A stretch of DNA of 64,000 bases from Saussurea involucrata (lineage: Eukaryota > Streptophyta > Magnoliopsida > Asterales > Asteraceae), in the NCBI GenBank assembly GCA_033807775.1, contig CM066312.1:26509696-26573695 (forward strand), written 5' to 3'. Below the pieces are notes generated by a model that saw only the letters and a list, made by a program, of their open reading frames with translations, made no database searches and was not told the origin of the DNA. Of the stretch, positions 1-10,855 are shown in pieces (positions within the stretch are counted from its first letter, which is position 1; each line of letters begins with the position of its first letter). The position numbers and the translations under genes are program-made.

Positions 1-579
1 CTAGAGAAGTCCCGTTTTGCGGAATACTATGTGGCTACCGAAGCTCTCAAAATGGAAAGATTTATTTTTGGATTAAATTCGGAAATTAGAGGTTTAGTGA
101 TTGCTAAGGGAACCGATACTTTCTTAGCCGCTGTTGATGCCGCCGAGAATGTAGAAAGAGATAAAAGGAGGGATGCTAGTGATAGAAGTTATGGGAAAAG
201 AAAAGTAGAAAAAATGACGCATGATTTGAAGGAGTACGAATCCCCGAGGTTTGATAGTCATTTACCTTTCAGACCAGCTGAAAGACCATGTTCAAAGTGC
301 AATCGTGTTCATCAAGGAAACTGTTATGTGGATTCCCGAACTTGCTACAAATGTGGAAAGACATGTCATATTGCTAGAGACTGTCAGCAAGGTAGTATGA
401 CAGTAAGACCAACGGGTGTTAGGACGGGAGAGGTACAAGGGTCTGAAGTACCGAAAGCAAAAGGTCGAGTCTTCCAAATGACAGCACCAGAAGAAGAGGA
501 AATTCCGGATGAGGTTACAGGTACGTTTCTAACAAACTCTATACGTGCTAAAGTGTTATCTGACTTCGGTGCACAATGA
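1..579 (+). pseudogene. Family A gag, copy 1 (5' part outside window)
   Basis: This is the C-terminal part of a Ty3/gypsy Gag protein, which would form the particle and bind element RNA. The reading frame is open from base 1, so the start lies upstream of the window. Two zinc-binding motifs are visible: CSKCNRVHQGNC (C-X2-C-X3-H-X3-C) and a CCHC knuckle, CYKCGKTCHIARDC, where the usual glycine before His is Cys. The frame then enters the region where a protease normally begins (GTFLTNSIRAKVL) and stops at SDFGAQ, where active proteases have D-S/T-G. No protease, reverse transcriptase or integrase follows. It is over 90% identical by eye to the gags at 2622 and 10856. It is a member of a gag-only family that depends on other elements for enzymes (inference). 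Confidence 0.85.
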
Positions 580-782
580 TCATTGGTATTTCTGTTCTTT
601 TATTGCTTATCTGCATTAGAAAAGTATTTGATAAATTGTGTTATATATATAGATGGGTATGGGGTGTCTATTCAGTTAGTTCCTATGGCTTTGATTGAGT
701 TTGAGGTAGTAGTGAAAACTAAGTATTCATACCGTTTCGCTTAACCGAATTCCGGGACAGAATTCTTTTAAGGGGGAGATGT
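580..782 (+). other. Family A post-gag tail and polypurine tract
   Basis: Non-coding stretch between the gag stop and the LTR. One frame reads DGYGVSIQLVPMALIEFEVV, which resembles the part of a gypsy protease before the GMDWL motif, so this is probably the scar of a pol deletion. It ends in the polypurine tract AAGGGGGAGAT (about 770-780), which primes plus-strand DNA synthesis and abuts the LTR. Confidence 0.7.
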
Positions 783-1374
783 TGTAATAACCGGGTACGT
801 CGTGGGTTTATTTAATTTTATTATTTTGATTTTAAGGTAAGTTTGGGATTAGTTTTATGGAGTTATAAGTTAAGGGATAGACTTTAATTTTTATATAGAA
901 GTCTAAGGGTATGTTTTGCCAAATAGGATAAGTTTGGGGTTTGTTTGGTGAATGTGACTAAAGTTAGCCACATCCACCGTCTCTTTCATTTCATTATAGA
1001 AGGAGGTGTCCTTCATTTAGACAACCAAAAGTTTAAAAGTGTGTGTGTGTGTGTGTATTTTGGTTCACGGCAAAGAGAGGGGAGAGAATTTGAGAAAGGA
1101 AAGGCTAAGAAGAAGAAGGAAATCAGAATATTCAGCTGGAATTAAGGTGAAAAGCTGTAGTAATCAAAGGTATGGTTCTAGTTAAATTACTCTCTTTATG
1201 TGTATTAAGTTTTATATGAGTTTAGAAATGGGTCTTGGTAATTTTAGATGGATATGAGAAATCTGGGCTTAGAATAGTGTTCTAATAATAGTATAAAACA
1301 TATCTGCAAAATATTAGATACATTCATGGCCGAAATCTGCAATTTTCTGGGTAAAAGATTAACTTAGTGGACTG

Positions 1375-1640
1375 AGACATTCATAAGTATCGCAGTAGTG
1401 AGTTGCGACATAGATGGTGATTTGCGACATTCATGAGTATCGCAACCTTGGGTTGCGACAAACTCATTGGTATCGCAACAGTTGGTTGCGATATGAGGAG
1501 TATATCGCAATGGTTGGTTGCGACATGATGTATATCGCAACAGTTGGTTGCGATATGTTACTGTGTCGCAGTAGTTAATTGCGACATGTACTATGTGTTG
1601 CGACAAGGGGTTATTACATTTAGTTGGTTGCGATAACAGC
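1375..1640. repeat. Array of TCGCAAC/GTTGCGA hairpins in the LTR
   Basis: About six units pair TCGCA(AC) with (GT)TGCGA across a loop of 5 to 9 bases, for example TCGCAACAGTTGGTTGCGA, separated by 10-25 bases of less conserved sequence. Extra half-sites (TTGCGAC) lie between and after them. The same array is in LTR 2 at about 4650-4910, with one arm mutated (GGTTGGGATA at about 4820). It is missing from LTR 3, where that segment was deleted. The role is unknown. Confidence 0.85.
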
Positions 1641-1699
1641 CGAGGATTTTGGATATTTAAGAATTATTGGAGAGTCTTATGTGTTTAATTAGTAAAAGG

Positions 1700-1701
<2 letters not shown>

Positions 1702-1773
<72 letters not shown>
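1702..1773. repeat. (TA)n microsatellite in family A LTR
   Basis: About 36 TA units. The equivalent site in LTR 2 (5103-5148) is where the Helitron inserted, as expected of an element that targets AT dinucleotides. Confidence 0.95.
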
Positions 1774-1777
<4 letters not shown>

Positions 1778-2361
1778 TGGATATGTGGTAGGAACGTGAT
1801 GACGTGTTTATAAATGACAATATGATATATTGAGATATATATTGTGTTTATATAAATATTATACTACACGAGTGCACTTTGGCCGAACTATGCCGGCGGA
1901 GTATTGGCTGTACAGAGAGACAGCGGTGTTGGCTGTAATTTTCGTACATCGGATTAAATAGATTAGTTGGCTTGCAACCAATTAATTTGGCCATGTCAAA
2001 GAAGAGTTATACACGATGCACGAGTCTTGCTTGGTATTTAAATACTTGTTGTATATGTGTGTTTTTACAAAAAGGATTACTAAACTGACAGGGATTATCT
2101 CACTAGACCGTTTGGTCTAACCCTCATTTTATTTTCAAAAATATGTATTCCAGGTCGTGGAACTTTTAATAGCAAAGGGAAGGATAAAGTGTAGGATGTG
2201 GTTGATAGCTGACGAAGATTAGGAAATGCTTATGTTTGTATTGTATAGTTTTGAGACTATGGGACCGTCCGTGATTTATTATGTATCTTTTGCTATGAAT
2301 GTAATGATGTTATGCAATATATGTTATTTGTTGAATGTTTGGGAAACTGGGTCGTTACAGA

Positions 2362-2378
2362 TGGTATCAGAGCCCTAG
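2362..2378 (+). other. Primer-binding site, initiator Met tRNA
   Basis: TGGTATCAGAGCCCTAG starts two bases after the LTR end. TGGTATCAGAGC is the well-known complement of the 3' end of plant initiator methionine tRNA. The same site recurs at 10596 and 63068. Confidence 0.9.
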
Positions 2379-2621
2379 TTTAAGGGATTTAGGTATTAGT
2401 ATCTGTACCTAGACTTAAACTGCATGTGAAATAGGATGTCCCTATTATTTTAGAACCTTGGAATATTAAATATAAGAAGGTAGAAGGAACATCATGTAAG
2501 GTAATTTCAGATTACACCTGGCCAGTGTAATTGTGAACGTACAGGTATATGTTTGAACTGGAATACCTTATTATATAGGGTATGTGATTATGTGTATATT
2601 AATCTTGTCTGAATCTACAGA

Positions 2622-3854
2622 ATGGCAAGCGGTACTCGAAATACGAGTAGAGAGGGAGGAATAAATCCTAGTAGAACGAATCCAACAGTCGGGACAAGGG
2701 GAAGAGGGGGAGAACGAGGTAGGGGCAGAACTGGAGGCAGAGTTCAGGCACAAGGTAAGGAATTTGTTACAATAGACAATTTGACGGCGGAAATGGAAAG
2801 ACTGCAAGCCAATATACAAGCTATGTTCGACCAAACTCGTTATACCAAAACTGAAATACCATATCCTAATCTGGAAGACGAGATGCCCATTACACCTACT
2901 GTCATACCGGTGCCAAGGAAGTGTGATTACAAGATGTTCTTAAGTTGCAAACCTCCAACCTACTCTGGAGAAAGAGATCCAGTGAAGGCGATGAGGTGGC
3001 TAAAAGAGATAGAAGCCATCTTCAAGATCAGCAAATGTGCCGATGAAGATAGAGTGTTATTTGGAACTGCGATGTTGAAGACCGATGCGCTATACTGGTG
3101 GGAAGCTATTATTACTTCAAGAGGATCGGACATATATTCTACTTTTTCATGGGAAGAATTTGTTGGGGCTTTCAAAGGGCAGTTTTGTCCTCAAGCAGCA
3201 GTTAGACAGTTGGAAGAAGAATTCATGAATTTGCAACAGGGTAAGTTATCAGTTCAGGATTACACCGCGCGCTTTCTAGAGAAGTACCGTATTGCGGAAT
3301 ACTATGTGGCTACCGAAGCTGTCAAAATGGAAAGGTTTATTTTTGGATTAAATTCGAAAATTAGAGGTTTAGTGATTGCTAAGGGAACCGATACTTTCTC
3401 AGCCGCTGTTGATGCCGCCGAGAATGTAGAAGGAGATAAAAGGAGGGATGCTAGTGATAGAAGTTATGGGAAAAGAAAAGTAGAAAAAATGACGTATGAT
3501 TTGAAGGAGTACGAATCCCCGAGGTTTGATAGTCATTTACCTTTCAGACCAGCTGAAAGACCATGTTCAATGTGCAATCGTGTTCAACAAGGAAACTGTT
3601 ATGTGGATTCCCGAACTTGCTACAAATGTGGAAAGACAGGTCATATTGCTAGAGACTGTCAGCAAGGTAGTATGACAGTAAGACCAACGGGTGTTAGGAC
3701 GGGAGAGGTACAAGGGTCTGAAGTACCCAAAGCAAAAGGTCGAGTCTTCCAAATGACAGCACCAGAAGAAGAGGAAATTCCGGATGAGGTTACAGGTACG
3801 TTTCTAACAAACTCTATACGTGCTAAAGTGTTATCTAACTTCGGTGCACAATGA
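2622..3854 (+). CDS. Family A gag, copy 2 (intact, 410 aa)
   Basis: This is the complete Gag of the gag-only Ty3/gypsy family; the LTR, primer site and polypurine tract around it are all in place. It starts at ATGGCAAGCGG. In order there are a basic RG-rich N-terminus (residues about 15-45), a retrotransposon gag domain (about 105-275; begins KPPTYSGERDP and contains FSWEEFVGAFKGQF), a first zinc motif with its His changed to Gln (CSMCNRVQQGNC), a good CCHC knuckle (CYKCGKTGHIARDC), and a short tail that stops at the would-be protease active site (SNFGAQ stop). It is the only copy here with an undamaged frame and could supply particle protein in trans (inference). The pol genes are absent. 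Gag style and the initiator-Met primer site suggest a chromovirus relative, a weak assignment. Confidence 0.88.
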   Translation: MASGTRNTSREGGINPSRTNPTVGTRGRGGERGRGRTGGRVQAQGKEFVTIDNLTAEMERLQANIQAMFDQTRYTKTEIPYPNLEDEMPITPTVIPVPRKCDYKMFLSCKPPTYSGERDPVKAMRWLKEIEAIFKISKCADEDRVLFGTAMLKTDALYWWEAIITSRGSDIYSTFSWEEFVGAFKGQFCPQAAVRQLEEEFMNLQQGKLSVQDYTARFLEKYRIAEYYVATEAVKMERFIFGLNSKIRGLVIAKGTDTFSAAVDAAENVEGDKRRDASDRSYGKRKVEKMTYDLKEYESPRFDSHLPFRPAERPCSMCNRVQQGNCYVDSRTCYKCGKTGHIARDCQQGSMTVRPTGVRTGEVQGSEVPKAKGRVFQMTAPEEEEIPDEVTGTFLTNSIRAKVLSNFGAQ

Positions 3855-4057
3855 TCATTGGTATTTCTGTTCTTTTATTGCTTATCTGCATTAGAAAAGT
3901 ATTTGATAAATTGTGTTATAGATATAGATGGGTATGGGGTGTCTATTCAGTTAGTTCCTATGGCTTTGATTGAGTTCGAGGTAGTAGTGAAAACTAAGTA
4001 TCCATACCGTTTCGCTTAACCGAATTCCGGGACGGAATTCTTTTAAGGGGGAGATGT
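3855..4057 (+). other. Family A post-gag tail and polypurine tract, copy 2
   Basis: Same layout as 580-782: decayed protease-like sequence, then AAGGGGGAGAT just before the LTR at 4058. Confidence 0.7.
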
Positions 4058-5111
4058 TGTAATAACCGGGTACGTCGTGGGTTTATTTAATTTTATTATT
4101 TTGATTTTAAGGTAAGTTTGGGATTAGTTTTATGGAGTTATAAGTTAAGGGATAGACTTTAATTTTTATATAGAAGTCTAAGGGTATGTTTTGCCAAATA
4201 GGATAAGTTTGGGGTTTGTTTGGTGAATGTGACTAAAGCTAGCCACATCCACCGTCTCTTTCATTTCATTATAGAAGGAGGTGTCCTTCATTTAGACAAC
4301 CAAAAGTTTAAAAGTGTGTGTGTGTGTATTTTGGTTCACGGCAAATAGAGAGGAGAGAATTTGAGAAAGGAAAGGCTAAGAAGAAGAAGGAAATCAGAAT
4401 ATTCAGTTGGAATTAAGGTGAAAAGCTGTAGTAATCAAAGGTATGGTTCTAGTTAAATTACTCTCTTTATGTGTATTAAGTTTTATATGAGTTTAGAAAT
4501 GGGTCTTGGTAATTTTAGATGGATATGAGAAATATGGGTTTAGAATAGTGTGCTAGTAATAGTATAAAACATATCTGCAAAATATTAGATACATTCATGG
4601 TCGAAATCTGCAATTTTCTGGGTAAAAGATGAACTTAGTGGACTGAGACATTCATAAGTATCGCAGTAGTGAGTTGCGACATAGATGGTGATTTGTGACA
4701 TTCATGAGTATCGCAACCTTAGGTTGCGACAAGCTCATTGGTATCGCAACAGTTGGTTGCGATATGAGGAGTATATCGCAATGGTTGGTTGCGACATGAT
4801 GTATATCGCAACAGTTGGTTGGGATATGTTACTGTGTCGCAGTAGTTAATTGCGACATGTACTATGTGTTGCGACAAGGGGTTATTACATTTAGTTGGTT
4901 GCGATAACAGCCGAGGATTTTGGATATTTAAGAATTATTGGAGAGTCTTATGTGTTTAATTAGTAAAGGGATATATATATTTGAATTGTTTCAGATTCTG
5001 TGAATTCCGGGTGAAAGACAAAATCTTTTGGAAAAAGGCTTGGAAGTGTTTTTGGATAAGCGATCAAGGTGAGTTTTACTTTAAAACGTTTTCAAACTGG
5101 AATATATATAT

Positions 5112-5149
<38 letters not shown>

Positions 5150-5159
5150 TAGCAGTGTA

Positions 5160-5177
5160 CCCGTGCAATGCACCGGG
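5160..5177 (-). other. Helitron 3' terminal hairpin
   Basis: CCCGTGCAATGCACCGGG folds on itself with one bulged base and lies 11 bases from the terminal CTAG (5149-5152). It is the expected replication terminator of the rolling-circle element. Confidence 0.8.
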
Positions 5178-5287
5178 AGTTCAAGATACATCTCAATTCC
5201 AAAGTCGAAAACTCGAAACAACAATGCTATATTTCATTTTATTTTTCGTCCCTCTTGATGCCGATTCCAAAGATGCCAAGAAATTCA

Positions 5288-5533
5288 GGGGTCGTTTACT
5301 AAATGTTGAAATTCAGGGGTCGTTTGACAAAGGCCAAGAATCTTAGTCGGTAGAACGATGATAAGGTTGGAAAGTCTTACATAGTAATTGAGGGTTACGA
5401 CTCTTACCCGGGTAAGTTGTTGCATACGATATTGTTTTAGTGGGCTACAATCTTACCCGACAAAGTAAGTTAGATAGTTGACTCTTACCGGCAAGATCTT
5501 ACATGATTTAGTAAGTGTTTGGGTAAACAACCC
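5288..5533. mobile_element. Possible MITE inside the Helitron
   Basis: Inverted ends AGGGGTCGTTTACTAAA and (reversed) AGGGGTTGTTTACCCAAA bracket about 245 bp. No clear target duplication was seen, so the assignment is weak. Confidence 0.35.
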
Positions 5534-7352
5534 CTTGCATGATTTAGAATACCACACATAAGGCGCAAAAATCTTGACAAATGAGAAGTCTGGGTCAAGT
5601 GAGTAGCCAATTCGTGGAAGGAGACATAATTACAAGTAATGAGGTTGACAATAGATCAACATAAATAAGTTTAGCATGAGTACTGAATCAAGCTATAAAT
5701 AATAGAATTTTCAGCAAAATGAAATCAAGTAGAAATGCAATTTACTTGGGTGAGAAAATATAGAGGATTTGTGTGTTCAAATCCAACATATTACTAATTT
5801 ACTACGATACTTCTAAATGAAAATGGTAGTTACATACTTCTACACGTACAAAAGTGTCTTCAAATCCAACATATTCTATTAGAGCTAAAATAACAAAATA
5901 AAGTAGGATAAACTACCAAACGTCCAAATGTGTTCAACGTGTGATATTGTGTAGAGTGTAGCCATAACATGTGAATTTTTGTGGTTGGAAAAGAAAGGAT
6001 TGTTTAAAAGGTTTACCATAGATAAACCACCTGATCTAAATAAAAGTTTTAACCAACCAAACCAAGGTCTTTAAGAGGATCGATCTAACTCCCAGTTATT
6101 AACAAATTTTGTATACTAAAAGTAAAGGGCATTACAATCACTTGTCAAGATAAGGCAAGATCGGAAATCCCTATTAATAAATAACTAATCAAGTCATTTT
6201 ACCACTTAGACACCTAAAAAGTCACTCCACATGGCAAAATCCGCTTTCTAAAACATACCTGAACCAAATAGGCTACAACATTCCACAATGTAATGTGATC
6301 AAAAGTAAATGGATTAAATGATTTTTTTAAACTTAACTGCTTGAGCATTACTTCTTTCCAAATCCCGACTCGAATGAATATCATAGTGAATTGTAAGAAC
6401 TGAAATATGTTAAATTTTCCACAACAATCTGCAAATTTAAGTACACCTAAATTAAAAAAAATAGGGATATATGATCTCAAGTGCATAAAACATGTTGGTA
6501 TGTGTGGATACAAACAAACATCAAATTTCAAGCAAATTCAAAATTAAACCCATGCTTCAGGCTCATCCATGGGCTTGGTGAGCAATCGTTGCTTCGTCAA
6601 TGGATTGAAGGAGAAAACAAGAATAATGATTAACAAAGATAAACCCATACCTGGTATATAATCCCTTCTTTGAAGTAAAAAAAATCAGAGATATTAACAA
6701 ATTGTAAGATTAGAGATGCTATCAAACCTGCATCAAATCCATTCCTGAGAAGAGTATTGAGGTCTACCATCCCATTATTCAACATAGTTTTAAGCTAAGA
6801 AATTGAGCTAAAACTATTAGTCAGTTTTAGTAAACATGTAAGATGCCTTTAAAACACTAACCGATGTGCCTTTAACATATTCGAGTGCAACATGCCAAAA
6901 AAAGAATCAAGAATGTGTCAAATAGTATGGAAATTTTTTGGTTTGTATCACATCAACTGTTGATATTCATAATAAATTAATTTATCTCAAACTTAGTCAA
7001 CAACATTTGGCATAACAATTAGTGTTTATATATCTCCTACATTTTCAAAACCCACTAAAACAGTACAACTTTGTTACAAATTCGAATTGTTCGGTGGAAA
7101 AGGAAAGAGGAAATCGAAAAGAACAAAAAGATCGGAATTAGTTTCGTTATCATGACGGAATGAAAAAAGCATCGAAATCTACCGACTACGACATCGTTGT
7201 TGAGTGGAATAGTATCTACATAGATCATCACATTCTTTTGCAACATCAATGGCAATTTTGAGTCTACAAGCCAACTTAGTGTTTCTCTTTTGTCGTTTGC
7301 TCCTGAAAAAGGTGCAACTTAACAGTAGCAATTCAGCAAAAACAACAACAAA

Positions 7353-8513
7353 TAGAGTATTAAACAACAAAACCCCAATAATCTCACAAATATAATCTGA
7401 TTAGTTAATAGGAAAAGATTTGTTTAATCAATTTGTACAATATAAGGGGTCGTTTACCAAACTCTTACCCTTTGTGCGTGTGAGAAGTTATACTTGGTTC
7501 AAGCTGAAGACAAAGTTCACAATTGAAGAGAATGAGTTTCCAGCAGAGTATAACTTCACTCTAACGTATTTATACCTCATTCAATAAAAAGTTTTGAATC
7601 TTCCTGGACAAAATTGCATGCAATAATTCCTATATGCAAATAATACACTTCAAAGTATTTGATTCATCATTCAAGAACCCCCACTATTTGTACAGGGAAA
7701 GGACTTACTACCGCCAAAATAGTTGTTTCATCAATAAAGAACATGATTACCTCCACAGAATACTAACACAAAAACACTTAATTTCACATAAACACAATAA
7801 AGAACCCGTCACCGATAGTAAAAACCTCAAACTAAACCAACTTCAACTTAAAACATGTTCATCAGGTTATTTCAGTTGGGTTCTCAATAAAGAATGTGAA
7901 ACATACAAAACTATGTGGCTCAAGAAAGCGAAATAGAGTATTAAACAACAAAACCCCAATAATCTCACAAATATAATCTGATTAGTTAATAGGAAAAGAT
8001 TTGTTTAAGCAATTTGTACAATATAAGGGGTCGTTTACCAAACTCTTACCCTTTGTGCGTGTGAGAAGTTATACTTGGTTCAAGCTGAAGACAAAGTTCA
8101 CAATTGAAGAGAATGAGTTTCCAGCAGAGTATAACTTCACTCTAACGTATTTATACCTCATTCAATAAAAAGTTTTGAATCTTCCTGGACAAAATTACAT
8201 GCAATAATTCCTATATGCAAATAATACACTTCAAAGTATTTGATTCATCATTCAAGAACCCCCACTATTTGTATAGGGGAAGGACTTACTACCGCCAAAA
8301 TAGTTGTTTCATCAATAAAGAACATGATTACCTTCACAGAATACTAACACAAAAACACTTAATTTCACATAAACACAGTAAAGAACCCATCACCGATAGT
8401 AAAAACCTCAAACTAAACCAACTTCAACTTAAAACATGTTCATCAGGTTATTTCAGTTGGGTTCTAAATAAAGAATGTGAAGCATACAAAACTATGTGGC
8501 TCAAGAAAGCGAT
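7353..8513. repeat. 581-bp direct tandem duplication in the Helitron
   Basis: Copy 1 is 7353-7933 and copy 2 is 7934-8513, both starting TAGAGTATTAAACAACAAAA and differing at only a few bases. A third partial copy (about 8786-8860) repeats the segment CTTACCCTTTGTGC...GAAGAGAATG. The ORFs starting at 7634 and 8215 are the same unremarkable frame in the two copies and match nothing I know. Confidence 0.85.
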
Positions 8514-10595
8514 GGTAAGAAACATGAAATTTGAAAATCCACGATGTCTCATATATTCATATATGAATAAGATGACAAATGATTGTTTGTACCTGGTTTG
8601 AAGTAAACAGATAACCCAACTTGGGTCAGGTTTATCTTCGATTCAAGTTCTTAATCCTCGTTCAATAGGTTCACTAATCTTGCTCATCTCTCCAACTTCT
8701 CTGACCTTTCTCTTCTTGATGTCTCTCAAATTAGTAACCCAAATCAAGCAAGATAAAAAAATGAAGACTAACTCAAATTAAGCAAACTCTTACCCTTTGT
8801 GCATGTGAGGCGTTATACATGGTTCAAGCTGAAGACAAAGTTCACAATTGAAGAGAATGCACCTCTTCCTCTTTCGGATTTCAAGTCATCTTCGATTCTC
8901 TGCTAGTCAAATATGAAATATTACATACATGTGTGTATTATATATATACCAAACCCAAAAGCACAAAACCCGAAAATGGTACCTGTGTGTATGAAAATCG
9001 ATTAGAGCAAAATCAAAATCAAGAAGAGCAAAATCAAAATATCGAGCACAATATATGTTGTGCAGAAATCAAAATCGATCAGAGCAGAATCAAAATCAAG
9101 CAGCAGTTAGGGTTTTACGTGGATTCTTAGATTCAAGCCAGTGTTTTAGCAAATAAAACCGAAAACCTTATTTCAACAAAAAGAGATGAAAGCTTACCTT
9201 AGAGAAAATGGAGGTGAACCGGGGAAATCCTTCGGCAAAATAGATTATTAAATTGGAGGGTTACCTGATTCAACAATCAACAACAACCACAATCTAACTC
9301 AAAATCGTCCAGGGCGATCCTCTTAACAAAACCAAAAAGAAAATCAAAATCATATTCGTTGGAAGCTGTGTAGGTTTACCAGGTCGTGAAGCAGAGACAA
9401 AATTGTGAACCGAAACCCAAATAATAAAACAAAATCAAAATCGTTACAACAAAATCAAAAGCATAGTTAGGGTTTTTACCTAAAATCAAAATTGAAGAGA
9501 AGGAGAAGTGATTTGCTGAAGCTTCTTGCGATATTTTGAAATTTCTCTGAACCATTTGATTTATATGCAAAGAAAAGTACTGAAGGTATGGTGAAGAAGA
9601 GAAGTCTGGTTGAGTTTGTACTTGGGTATGGTTGCAATCGTGAAGCATACTCGGTATGGTTGCAGTCACGAGGGGCGTTTGTGTGTGTGGAGAGGAAAAA
9701 TTATGGAAGATCGGTGTGGTTGAGATGCAGGTTACAGGTAGAAGGAAGCAGGTGAAATCTTCTATGGGTATGGTGGGATAAGAAGTCTTCTAAATGGGTA
9801 TGGTAGAGTAAGGGGATGTCAGGAAGCATGGGCAAGGCTTGTACCTCATGCTTAAAATCATTGCAGAAAAGGCTTGTACCTCATGCTTCATAGTTTGCAC
9901 TTAAGAGTTTTTCAAGATATATGCTTAAATCCTTGTACTCTATGCATTAAAATGTGTCTTTAAGACATTTTGCTTAAATGCTTATATATGTAGTATAGAT
10001 ATATATATGAGATGGATATGTGGTAGGAACGTGATGACATGTTTATAAATGACAATATGATATATTGAGATATATATTGTGTTTATATAAATATTATACT
10101 ACACGAGTGCACTTTGGCCGAACTATGCCGGCGGAGTATTGGTTGTACAGAGGGACAGCGGTGTTGGCTGTAATTTTCTTACAGCAGAGTAAATAGATTA
10201 GTTGGCTTGCAACCAATTAATTTGGCCATGTGAAGGAAGAGTTGTACACGATGCACGAGTCTTGCTTGGTATTTAAATACTTGTTGTATATGTGTTTTTA
10301 CAAAAATGATTACTAAACTTACAAGGATTATCTCACTAGACCGTTTGGTCTAACCCTCATTTTGTTTTCAAAAATATGTATTCCAGGTCGTGGAACTGTT
10401 AATAGCAAAGGGAAGGATAAAGTGTAGGATGCGGTTGATAGCTGACGAAGATTAGGAAATGCTTATGTTTTGTATTGTATAGTTTTGAGACTATGGGACC
10501 GTACGTGATTTATTATGTATCTTTTGCTATGAATGTAATGATGTTATGCAATATATGTTATTTGTTGAATGTTTGGGAAACCGGGTCGTTACAGA

Positions 10596-10612
10596 TGGTA
10601 TCAGAGCCCTAG
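10596..10612 (+). other. Primer-binding site, family A copy 3
   Basis: TGGTATCAGAGCCCTAG, two bases after the end of LTR 2; initiator Met tRNA type. Confidence 0.88.
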
Positions 10613-10855
10613 TTTAAGGGATTTAGGTATTAGTATCTGTACCTAGACTTAAACTGCATGTGAAGTAGGATGTCCCTATTATTTTAGAACCTTGGAATAT
10701 AAAATATTAGAAGGTAGAAGGAACATCATGTAAGGTAATTTCTGATTACACCTGGCCAGTATAATTGTGAACTTACAGGTACATGTTTGAACTGCAATAC
10801 CTTATTATATGGGGTATGTGCTTATGTGTATATTAATCTTGTCTGAATCTACAGA

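Larger units (their letters stand above)
783..2359 (+). repeat. Family A LTR 1 (complete)
   Basis: A 1577-bp LTR beginning TGTAATAACC and ending GGTCGTTACA, giving near-perfect terminal inverted repeats. A polypurine tract precedes it and a tRNA primer site follows it directly, so it serves as 3' LTR for copy 1 and 5' LTR for copy 2. It contains an array of short inverted repeats (1375-1640) and a long TA microsatellite (1702-1773). Copies are at 4058-10593 (split by a Helitron) and 12294-27141 (split by family B). Confidence 0.9.
5149..9999 (-). mobile_element. Non-autonomous Helitron, 4851 bp
   Basis: Read on the minus strand the element begins TCTATACTACATATATAAG and ends with a hairpin followed by a short spacer and CTAG, the standard plant Helitron ends (TC at 5', hairpin plus CTRR at 3'). 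It sits between host A (5148) and T (10000) inside the TA repeat of a family A LTR with no target duplication, as Helitrons do. I see no Rep/helicase protein, so it is non-autonomous. Minus-strand sequence holds possible exon ends with AG|GTAAG-type donors near 9195 and CCAG|GTATGG near 6650, so it may carry captured gene fragments, which I could not identify. It contains a 581-bp tandem duplication (7353-8513). Confidence 0.85.
4058..10593 (+). repeat. Family A LTR 2, split by a Helitron
   Basis: The LTR sequence occupies 4058-5148 and 10000-10593, with ends TGTAATAACC and GGTCGTTACA. It keeps about 110 bp (4980-5100) that LTR 1 lacks next to the TA repeat. A closely related stretch occurs in the A' LTR at about 62240-62340, so LTR 1 probably lost it. 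The hairpin array is present at about 4650-4910. Confidence 0.88.

Noticed and set aside
1375..1640. CRISPR-like reading of the LTR repeat array
   Set aside because: Units are irregular inverted repeats inside a plant LTR, spacers are short and uneven, and there is no cas gene. The genome is eukaryotic.
7634..8601. Two similar 100-128 codon ORFs inside the Helitron
   Set aside because: They are the same frame in a 581-bp tandem duplication, AT-rich, with no recognisable domain. Conservation is explained by recent duplication.
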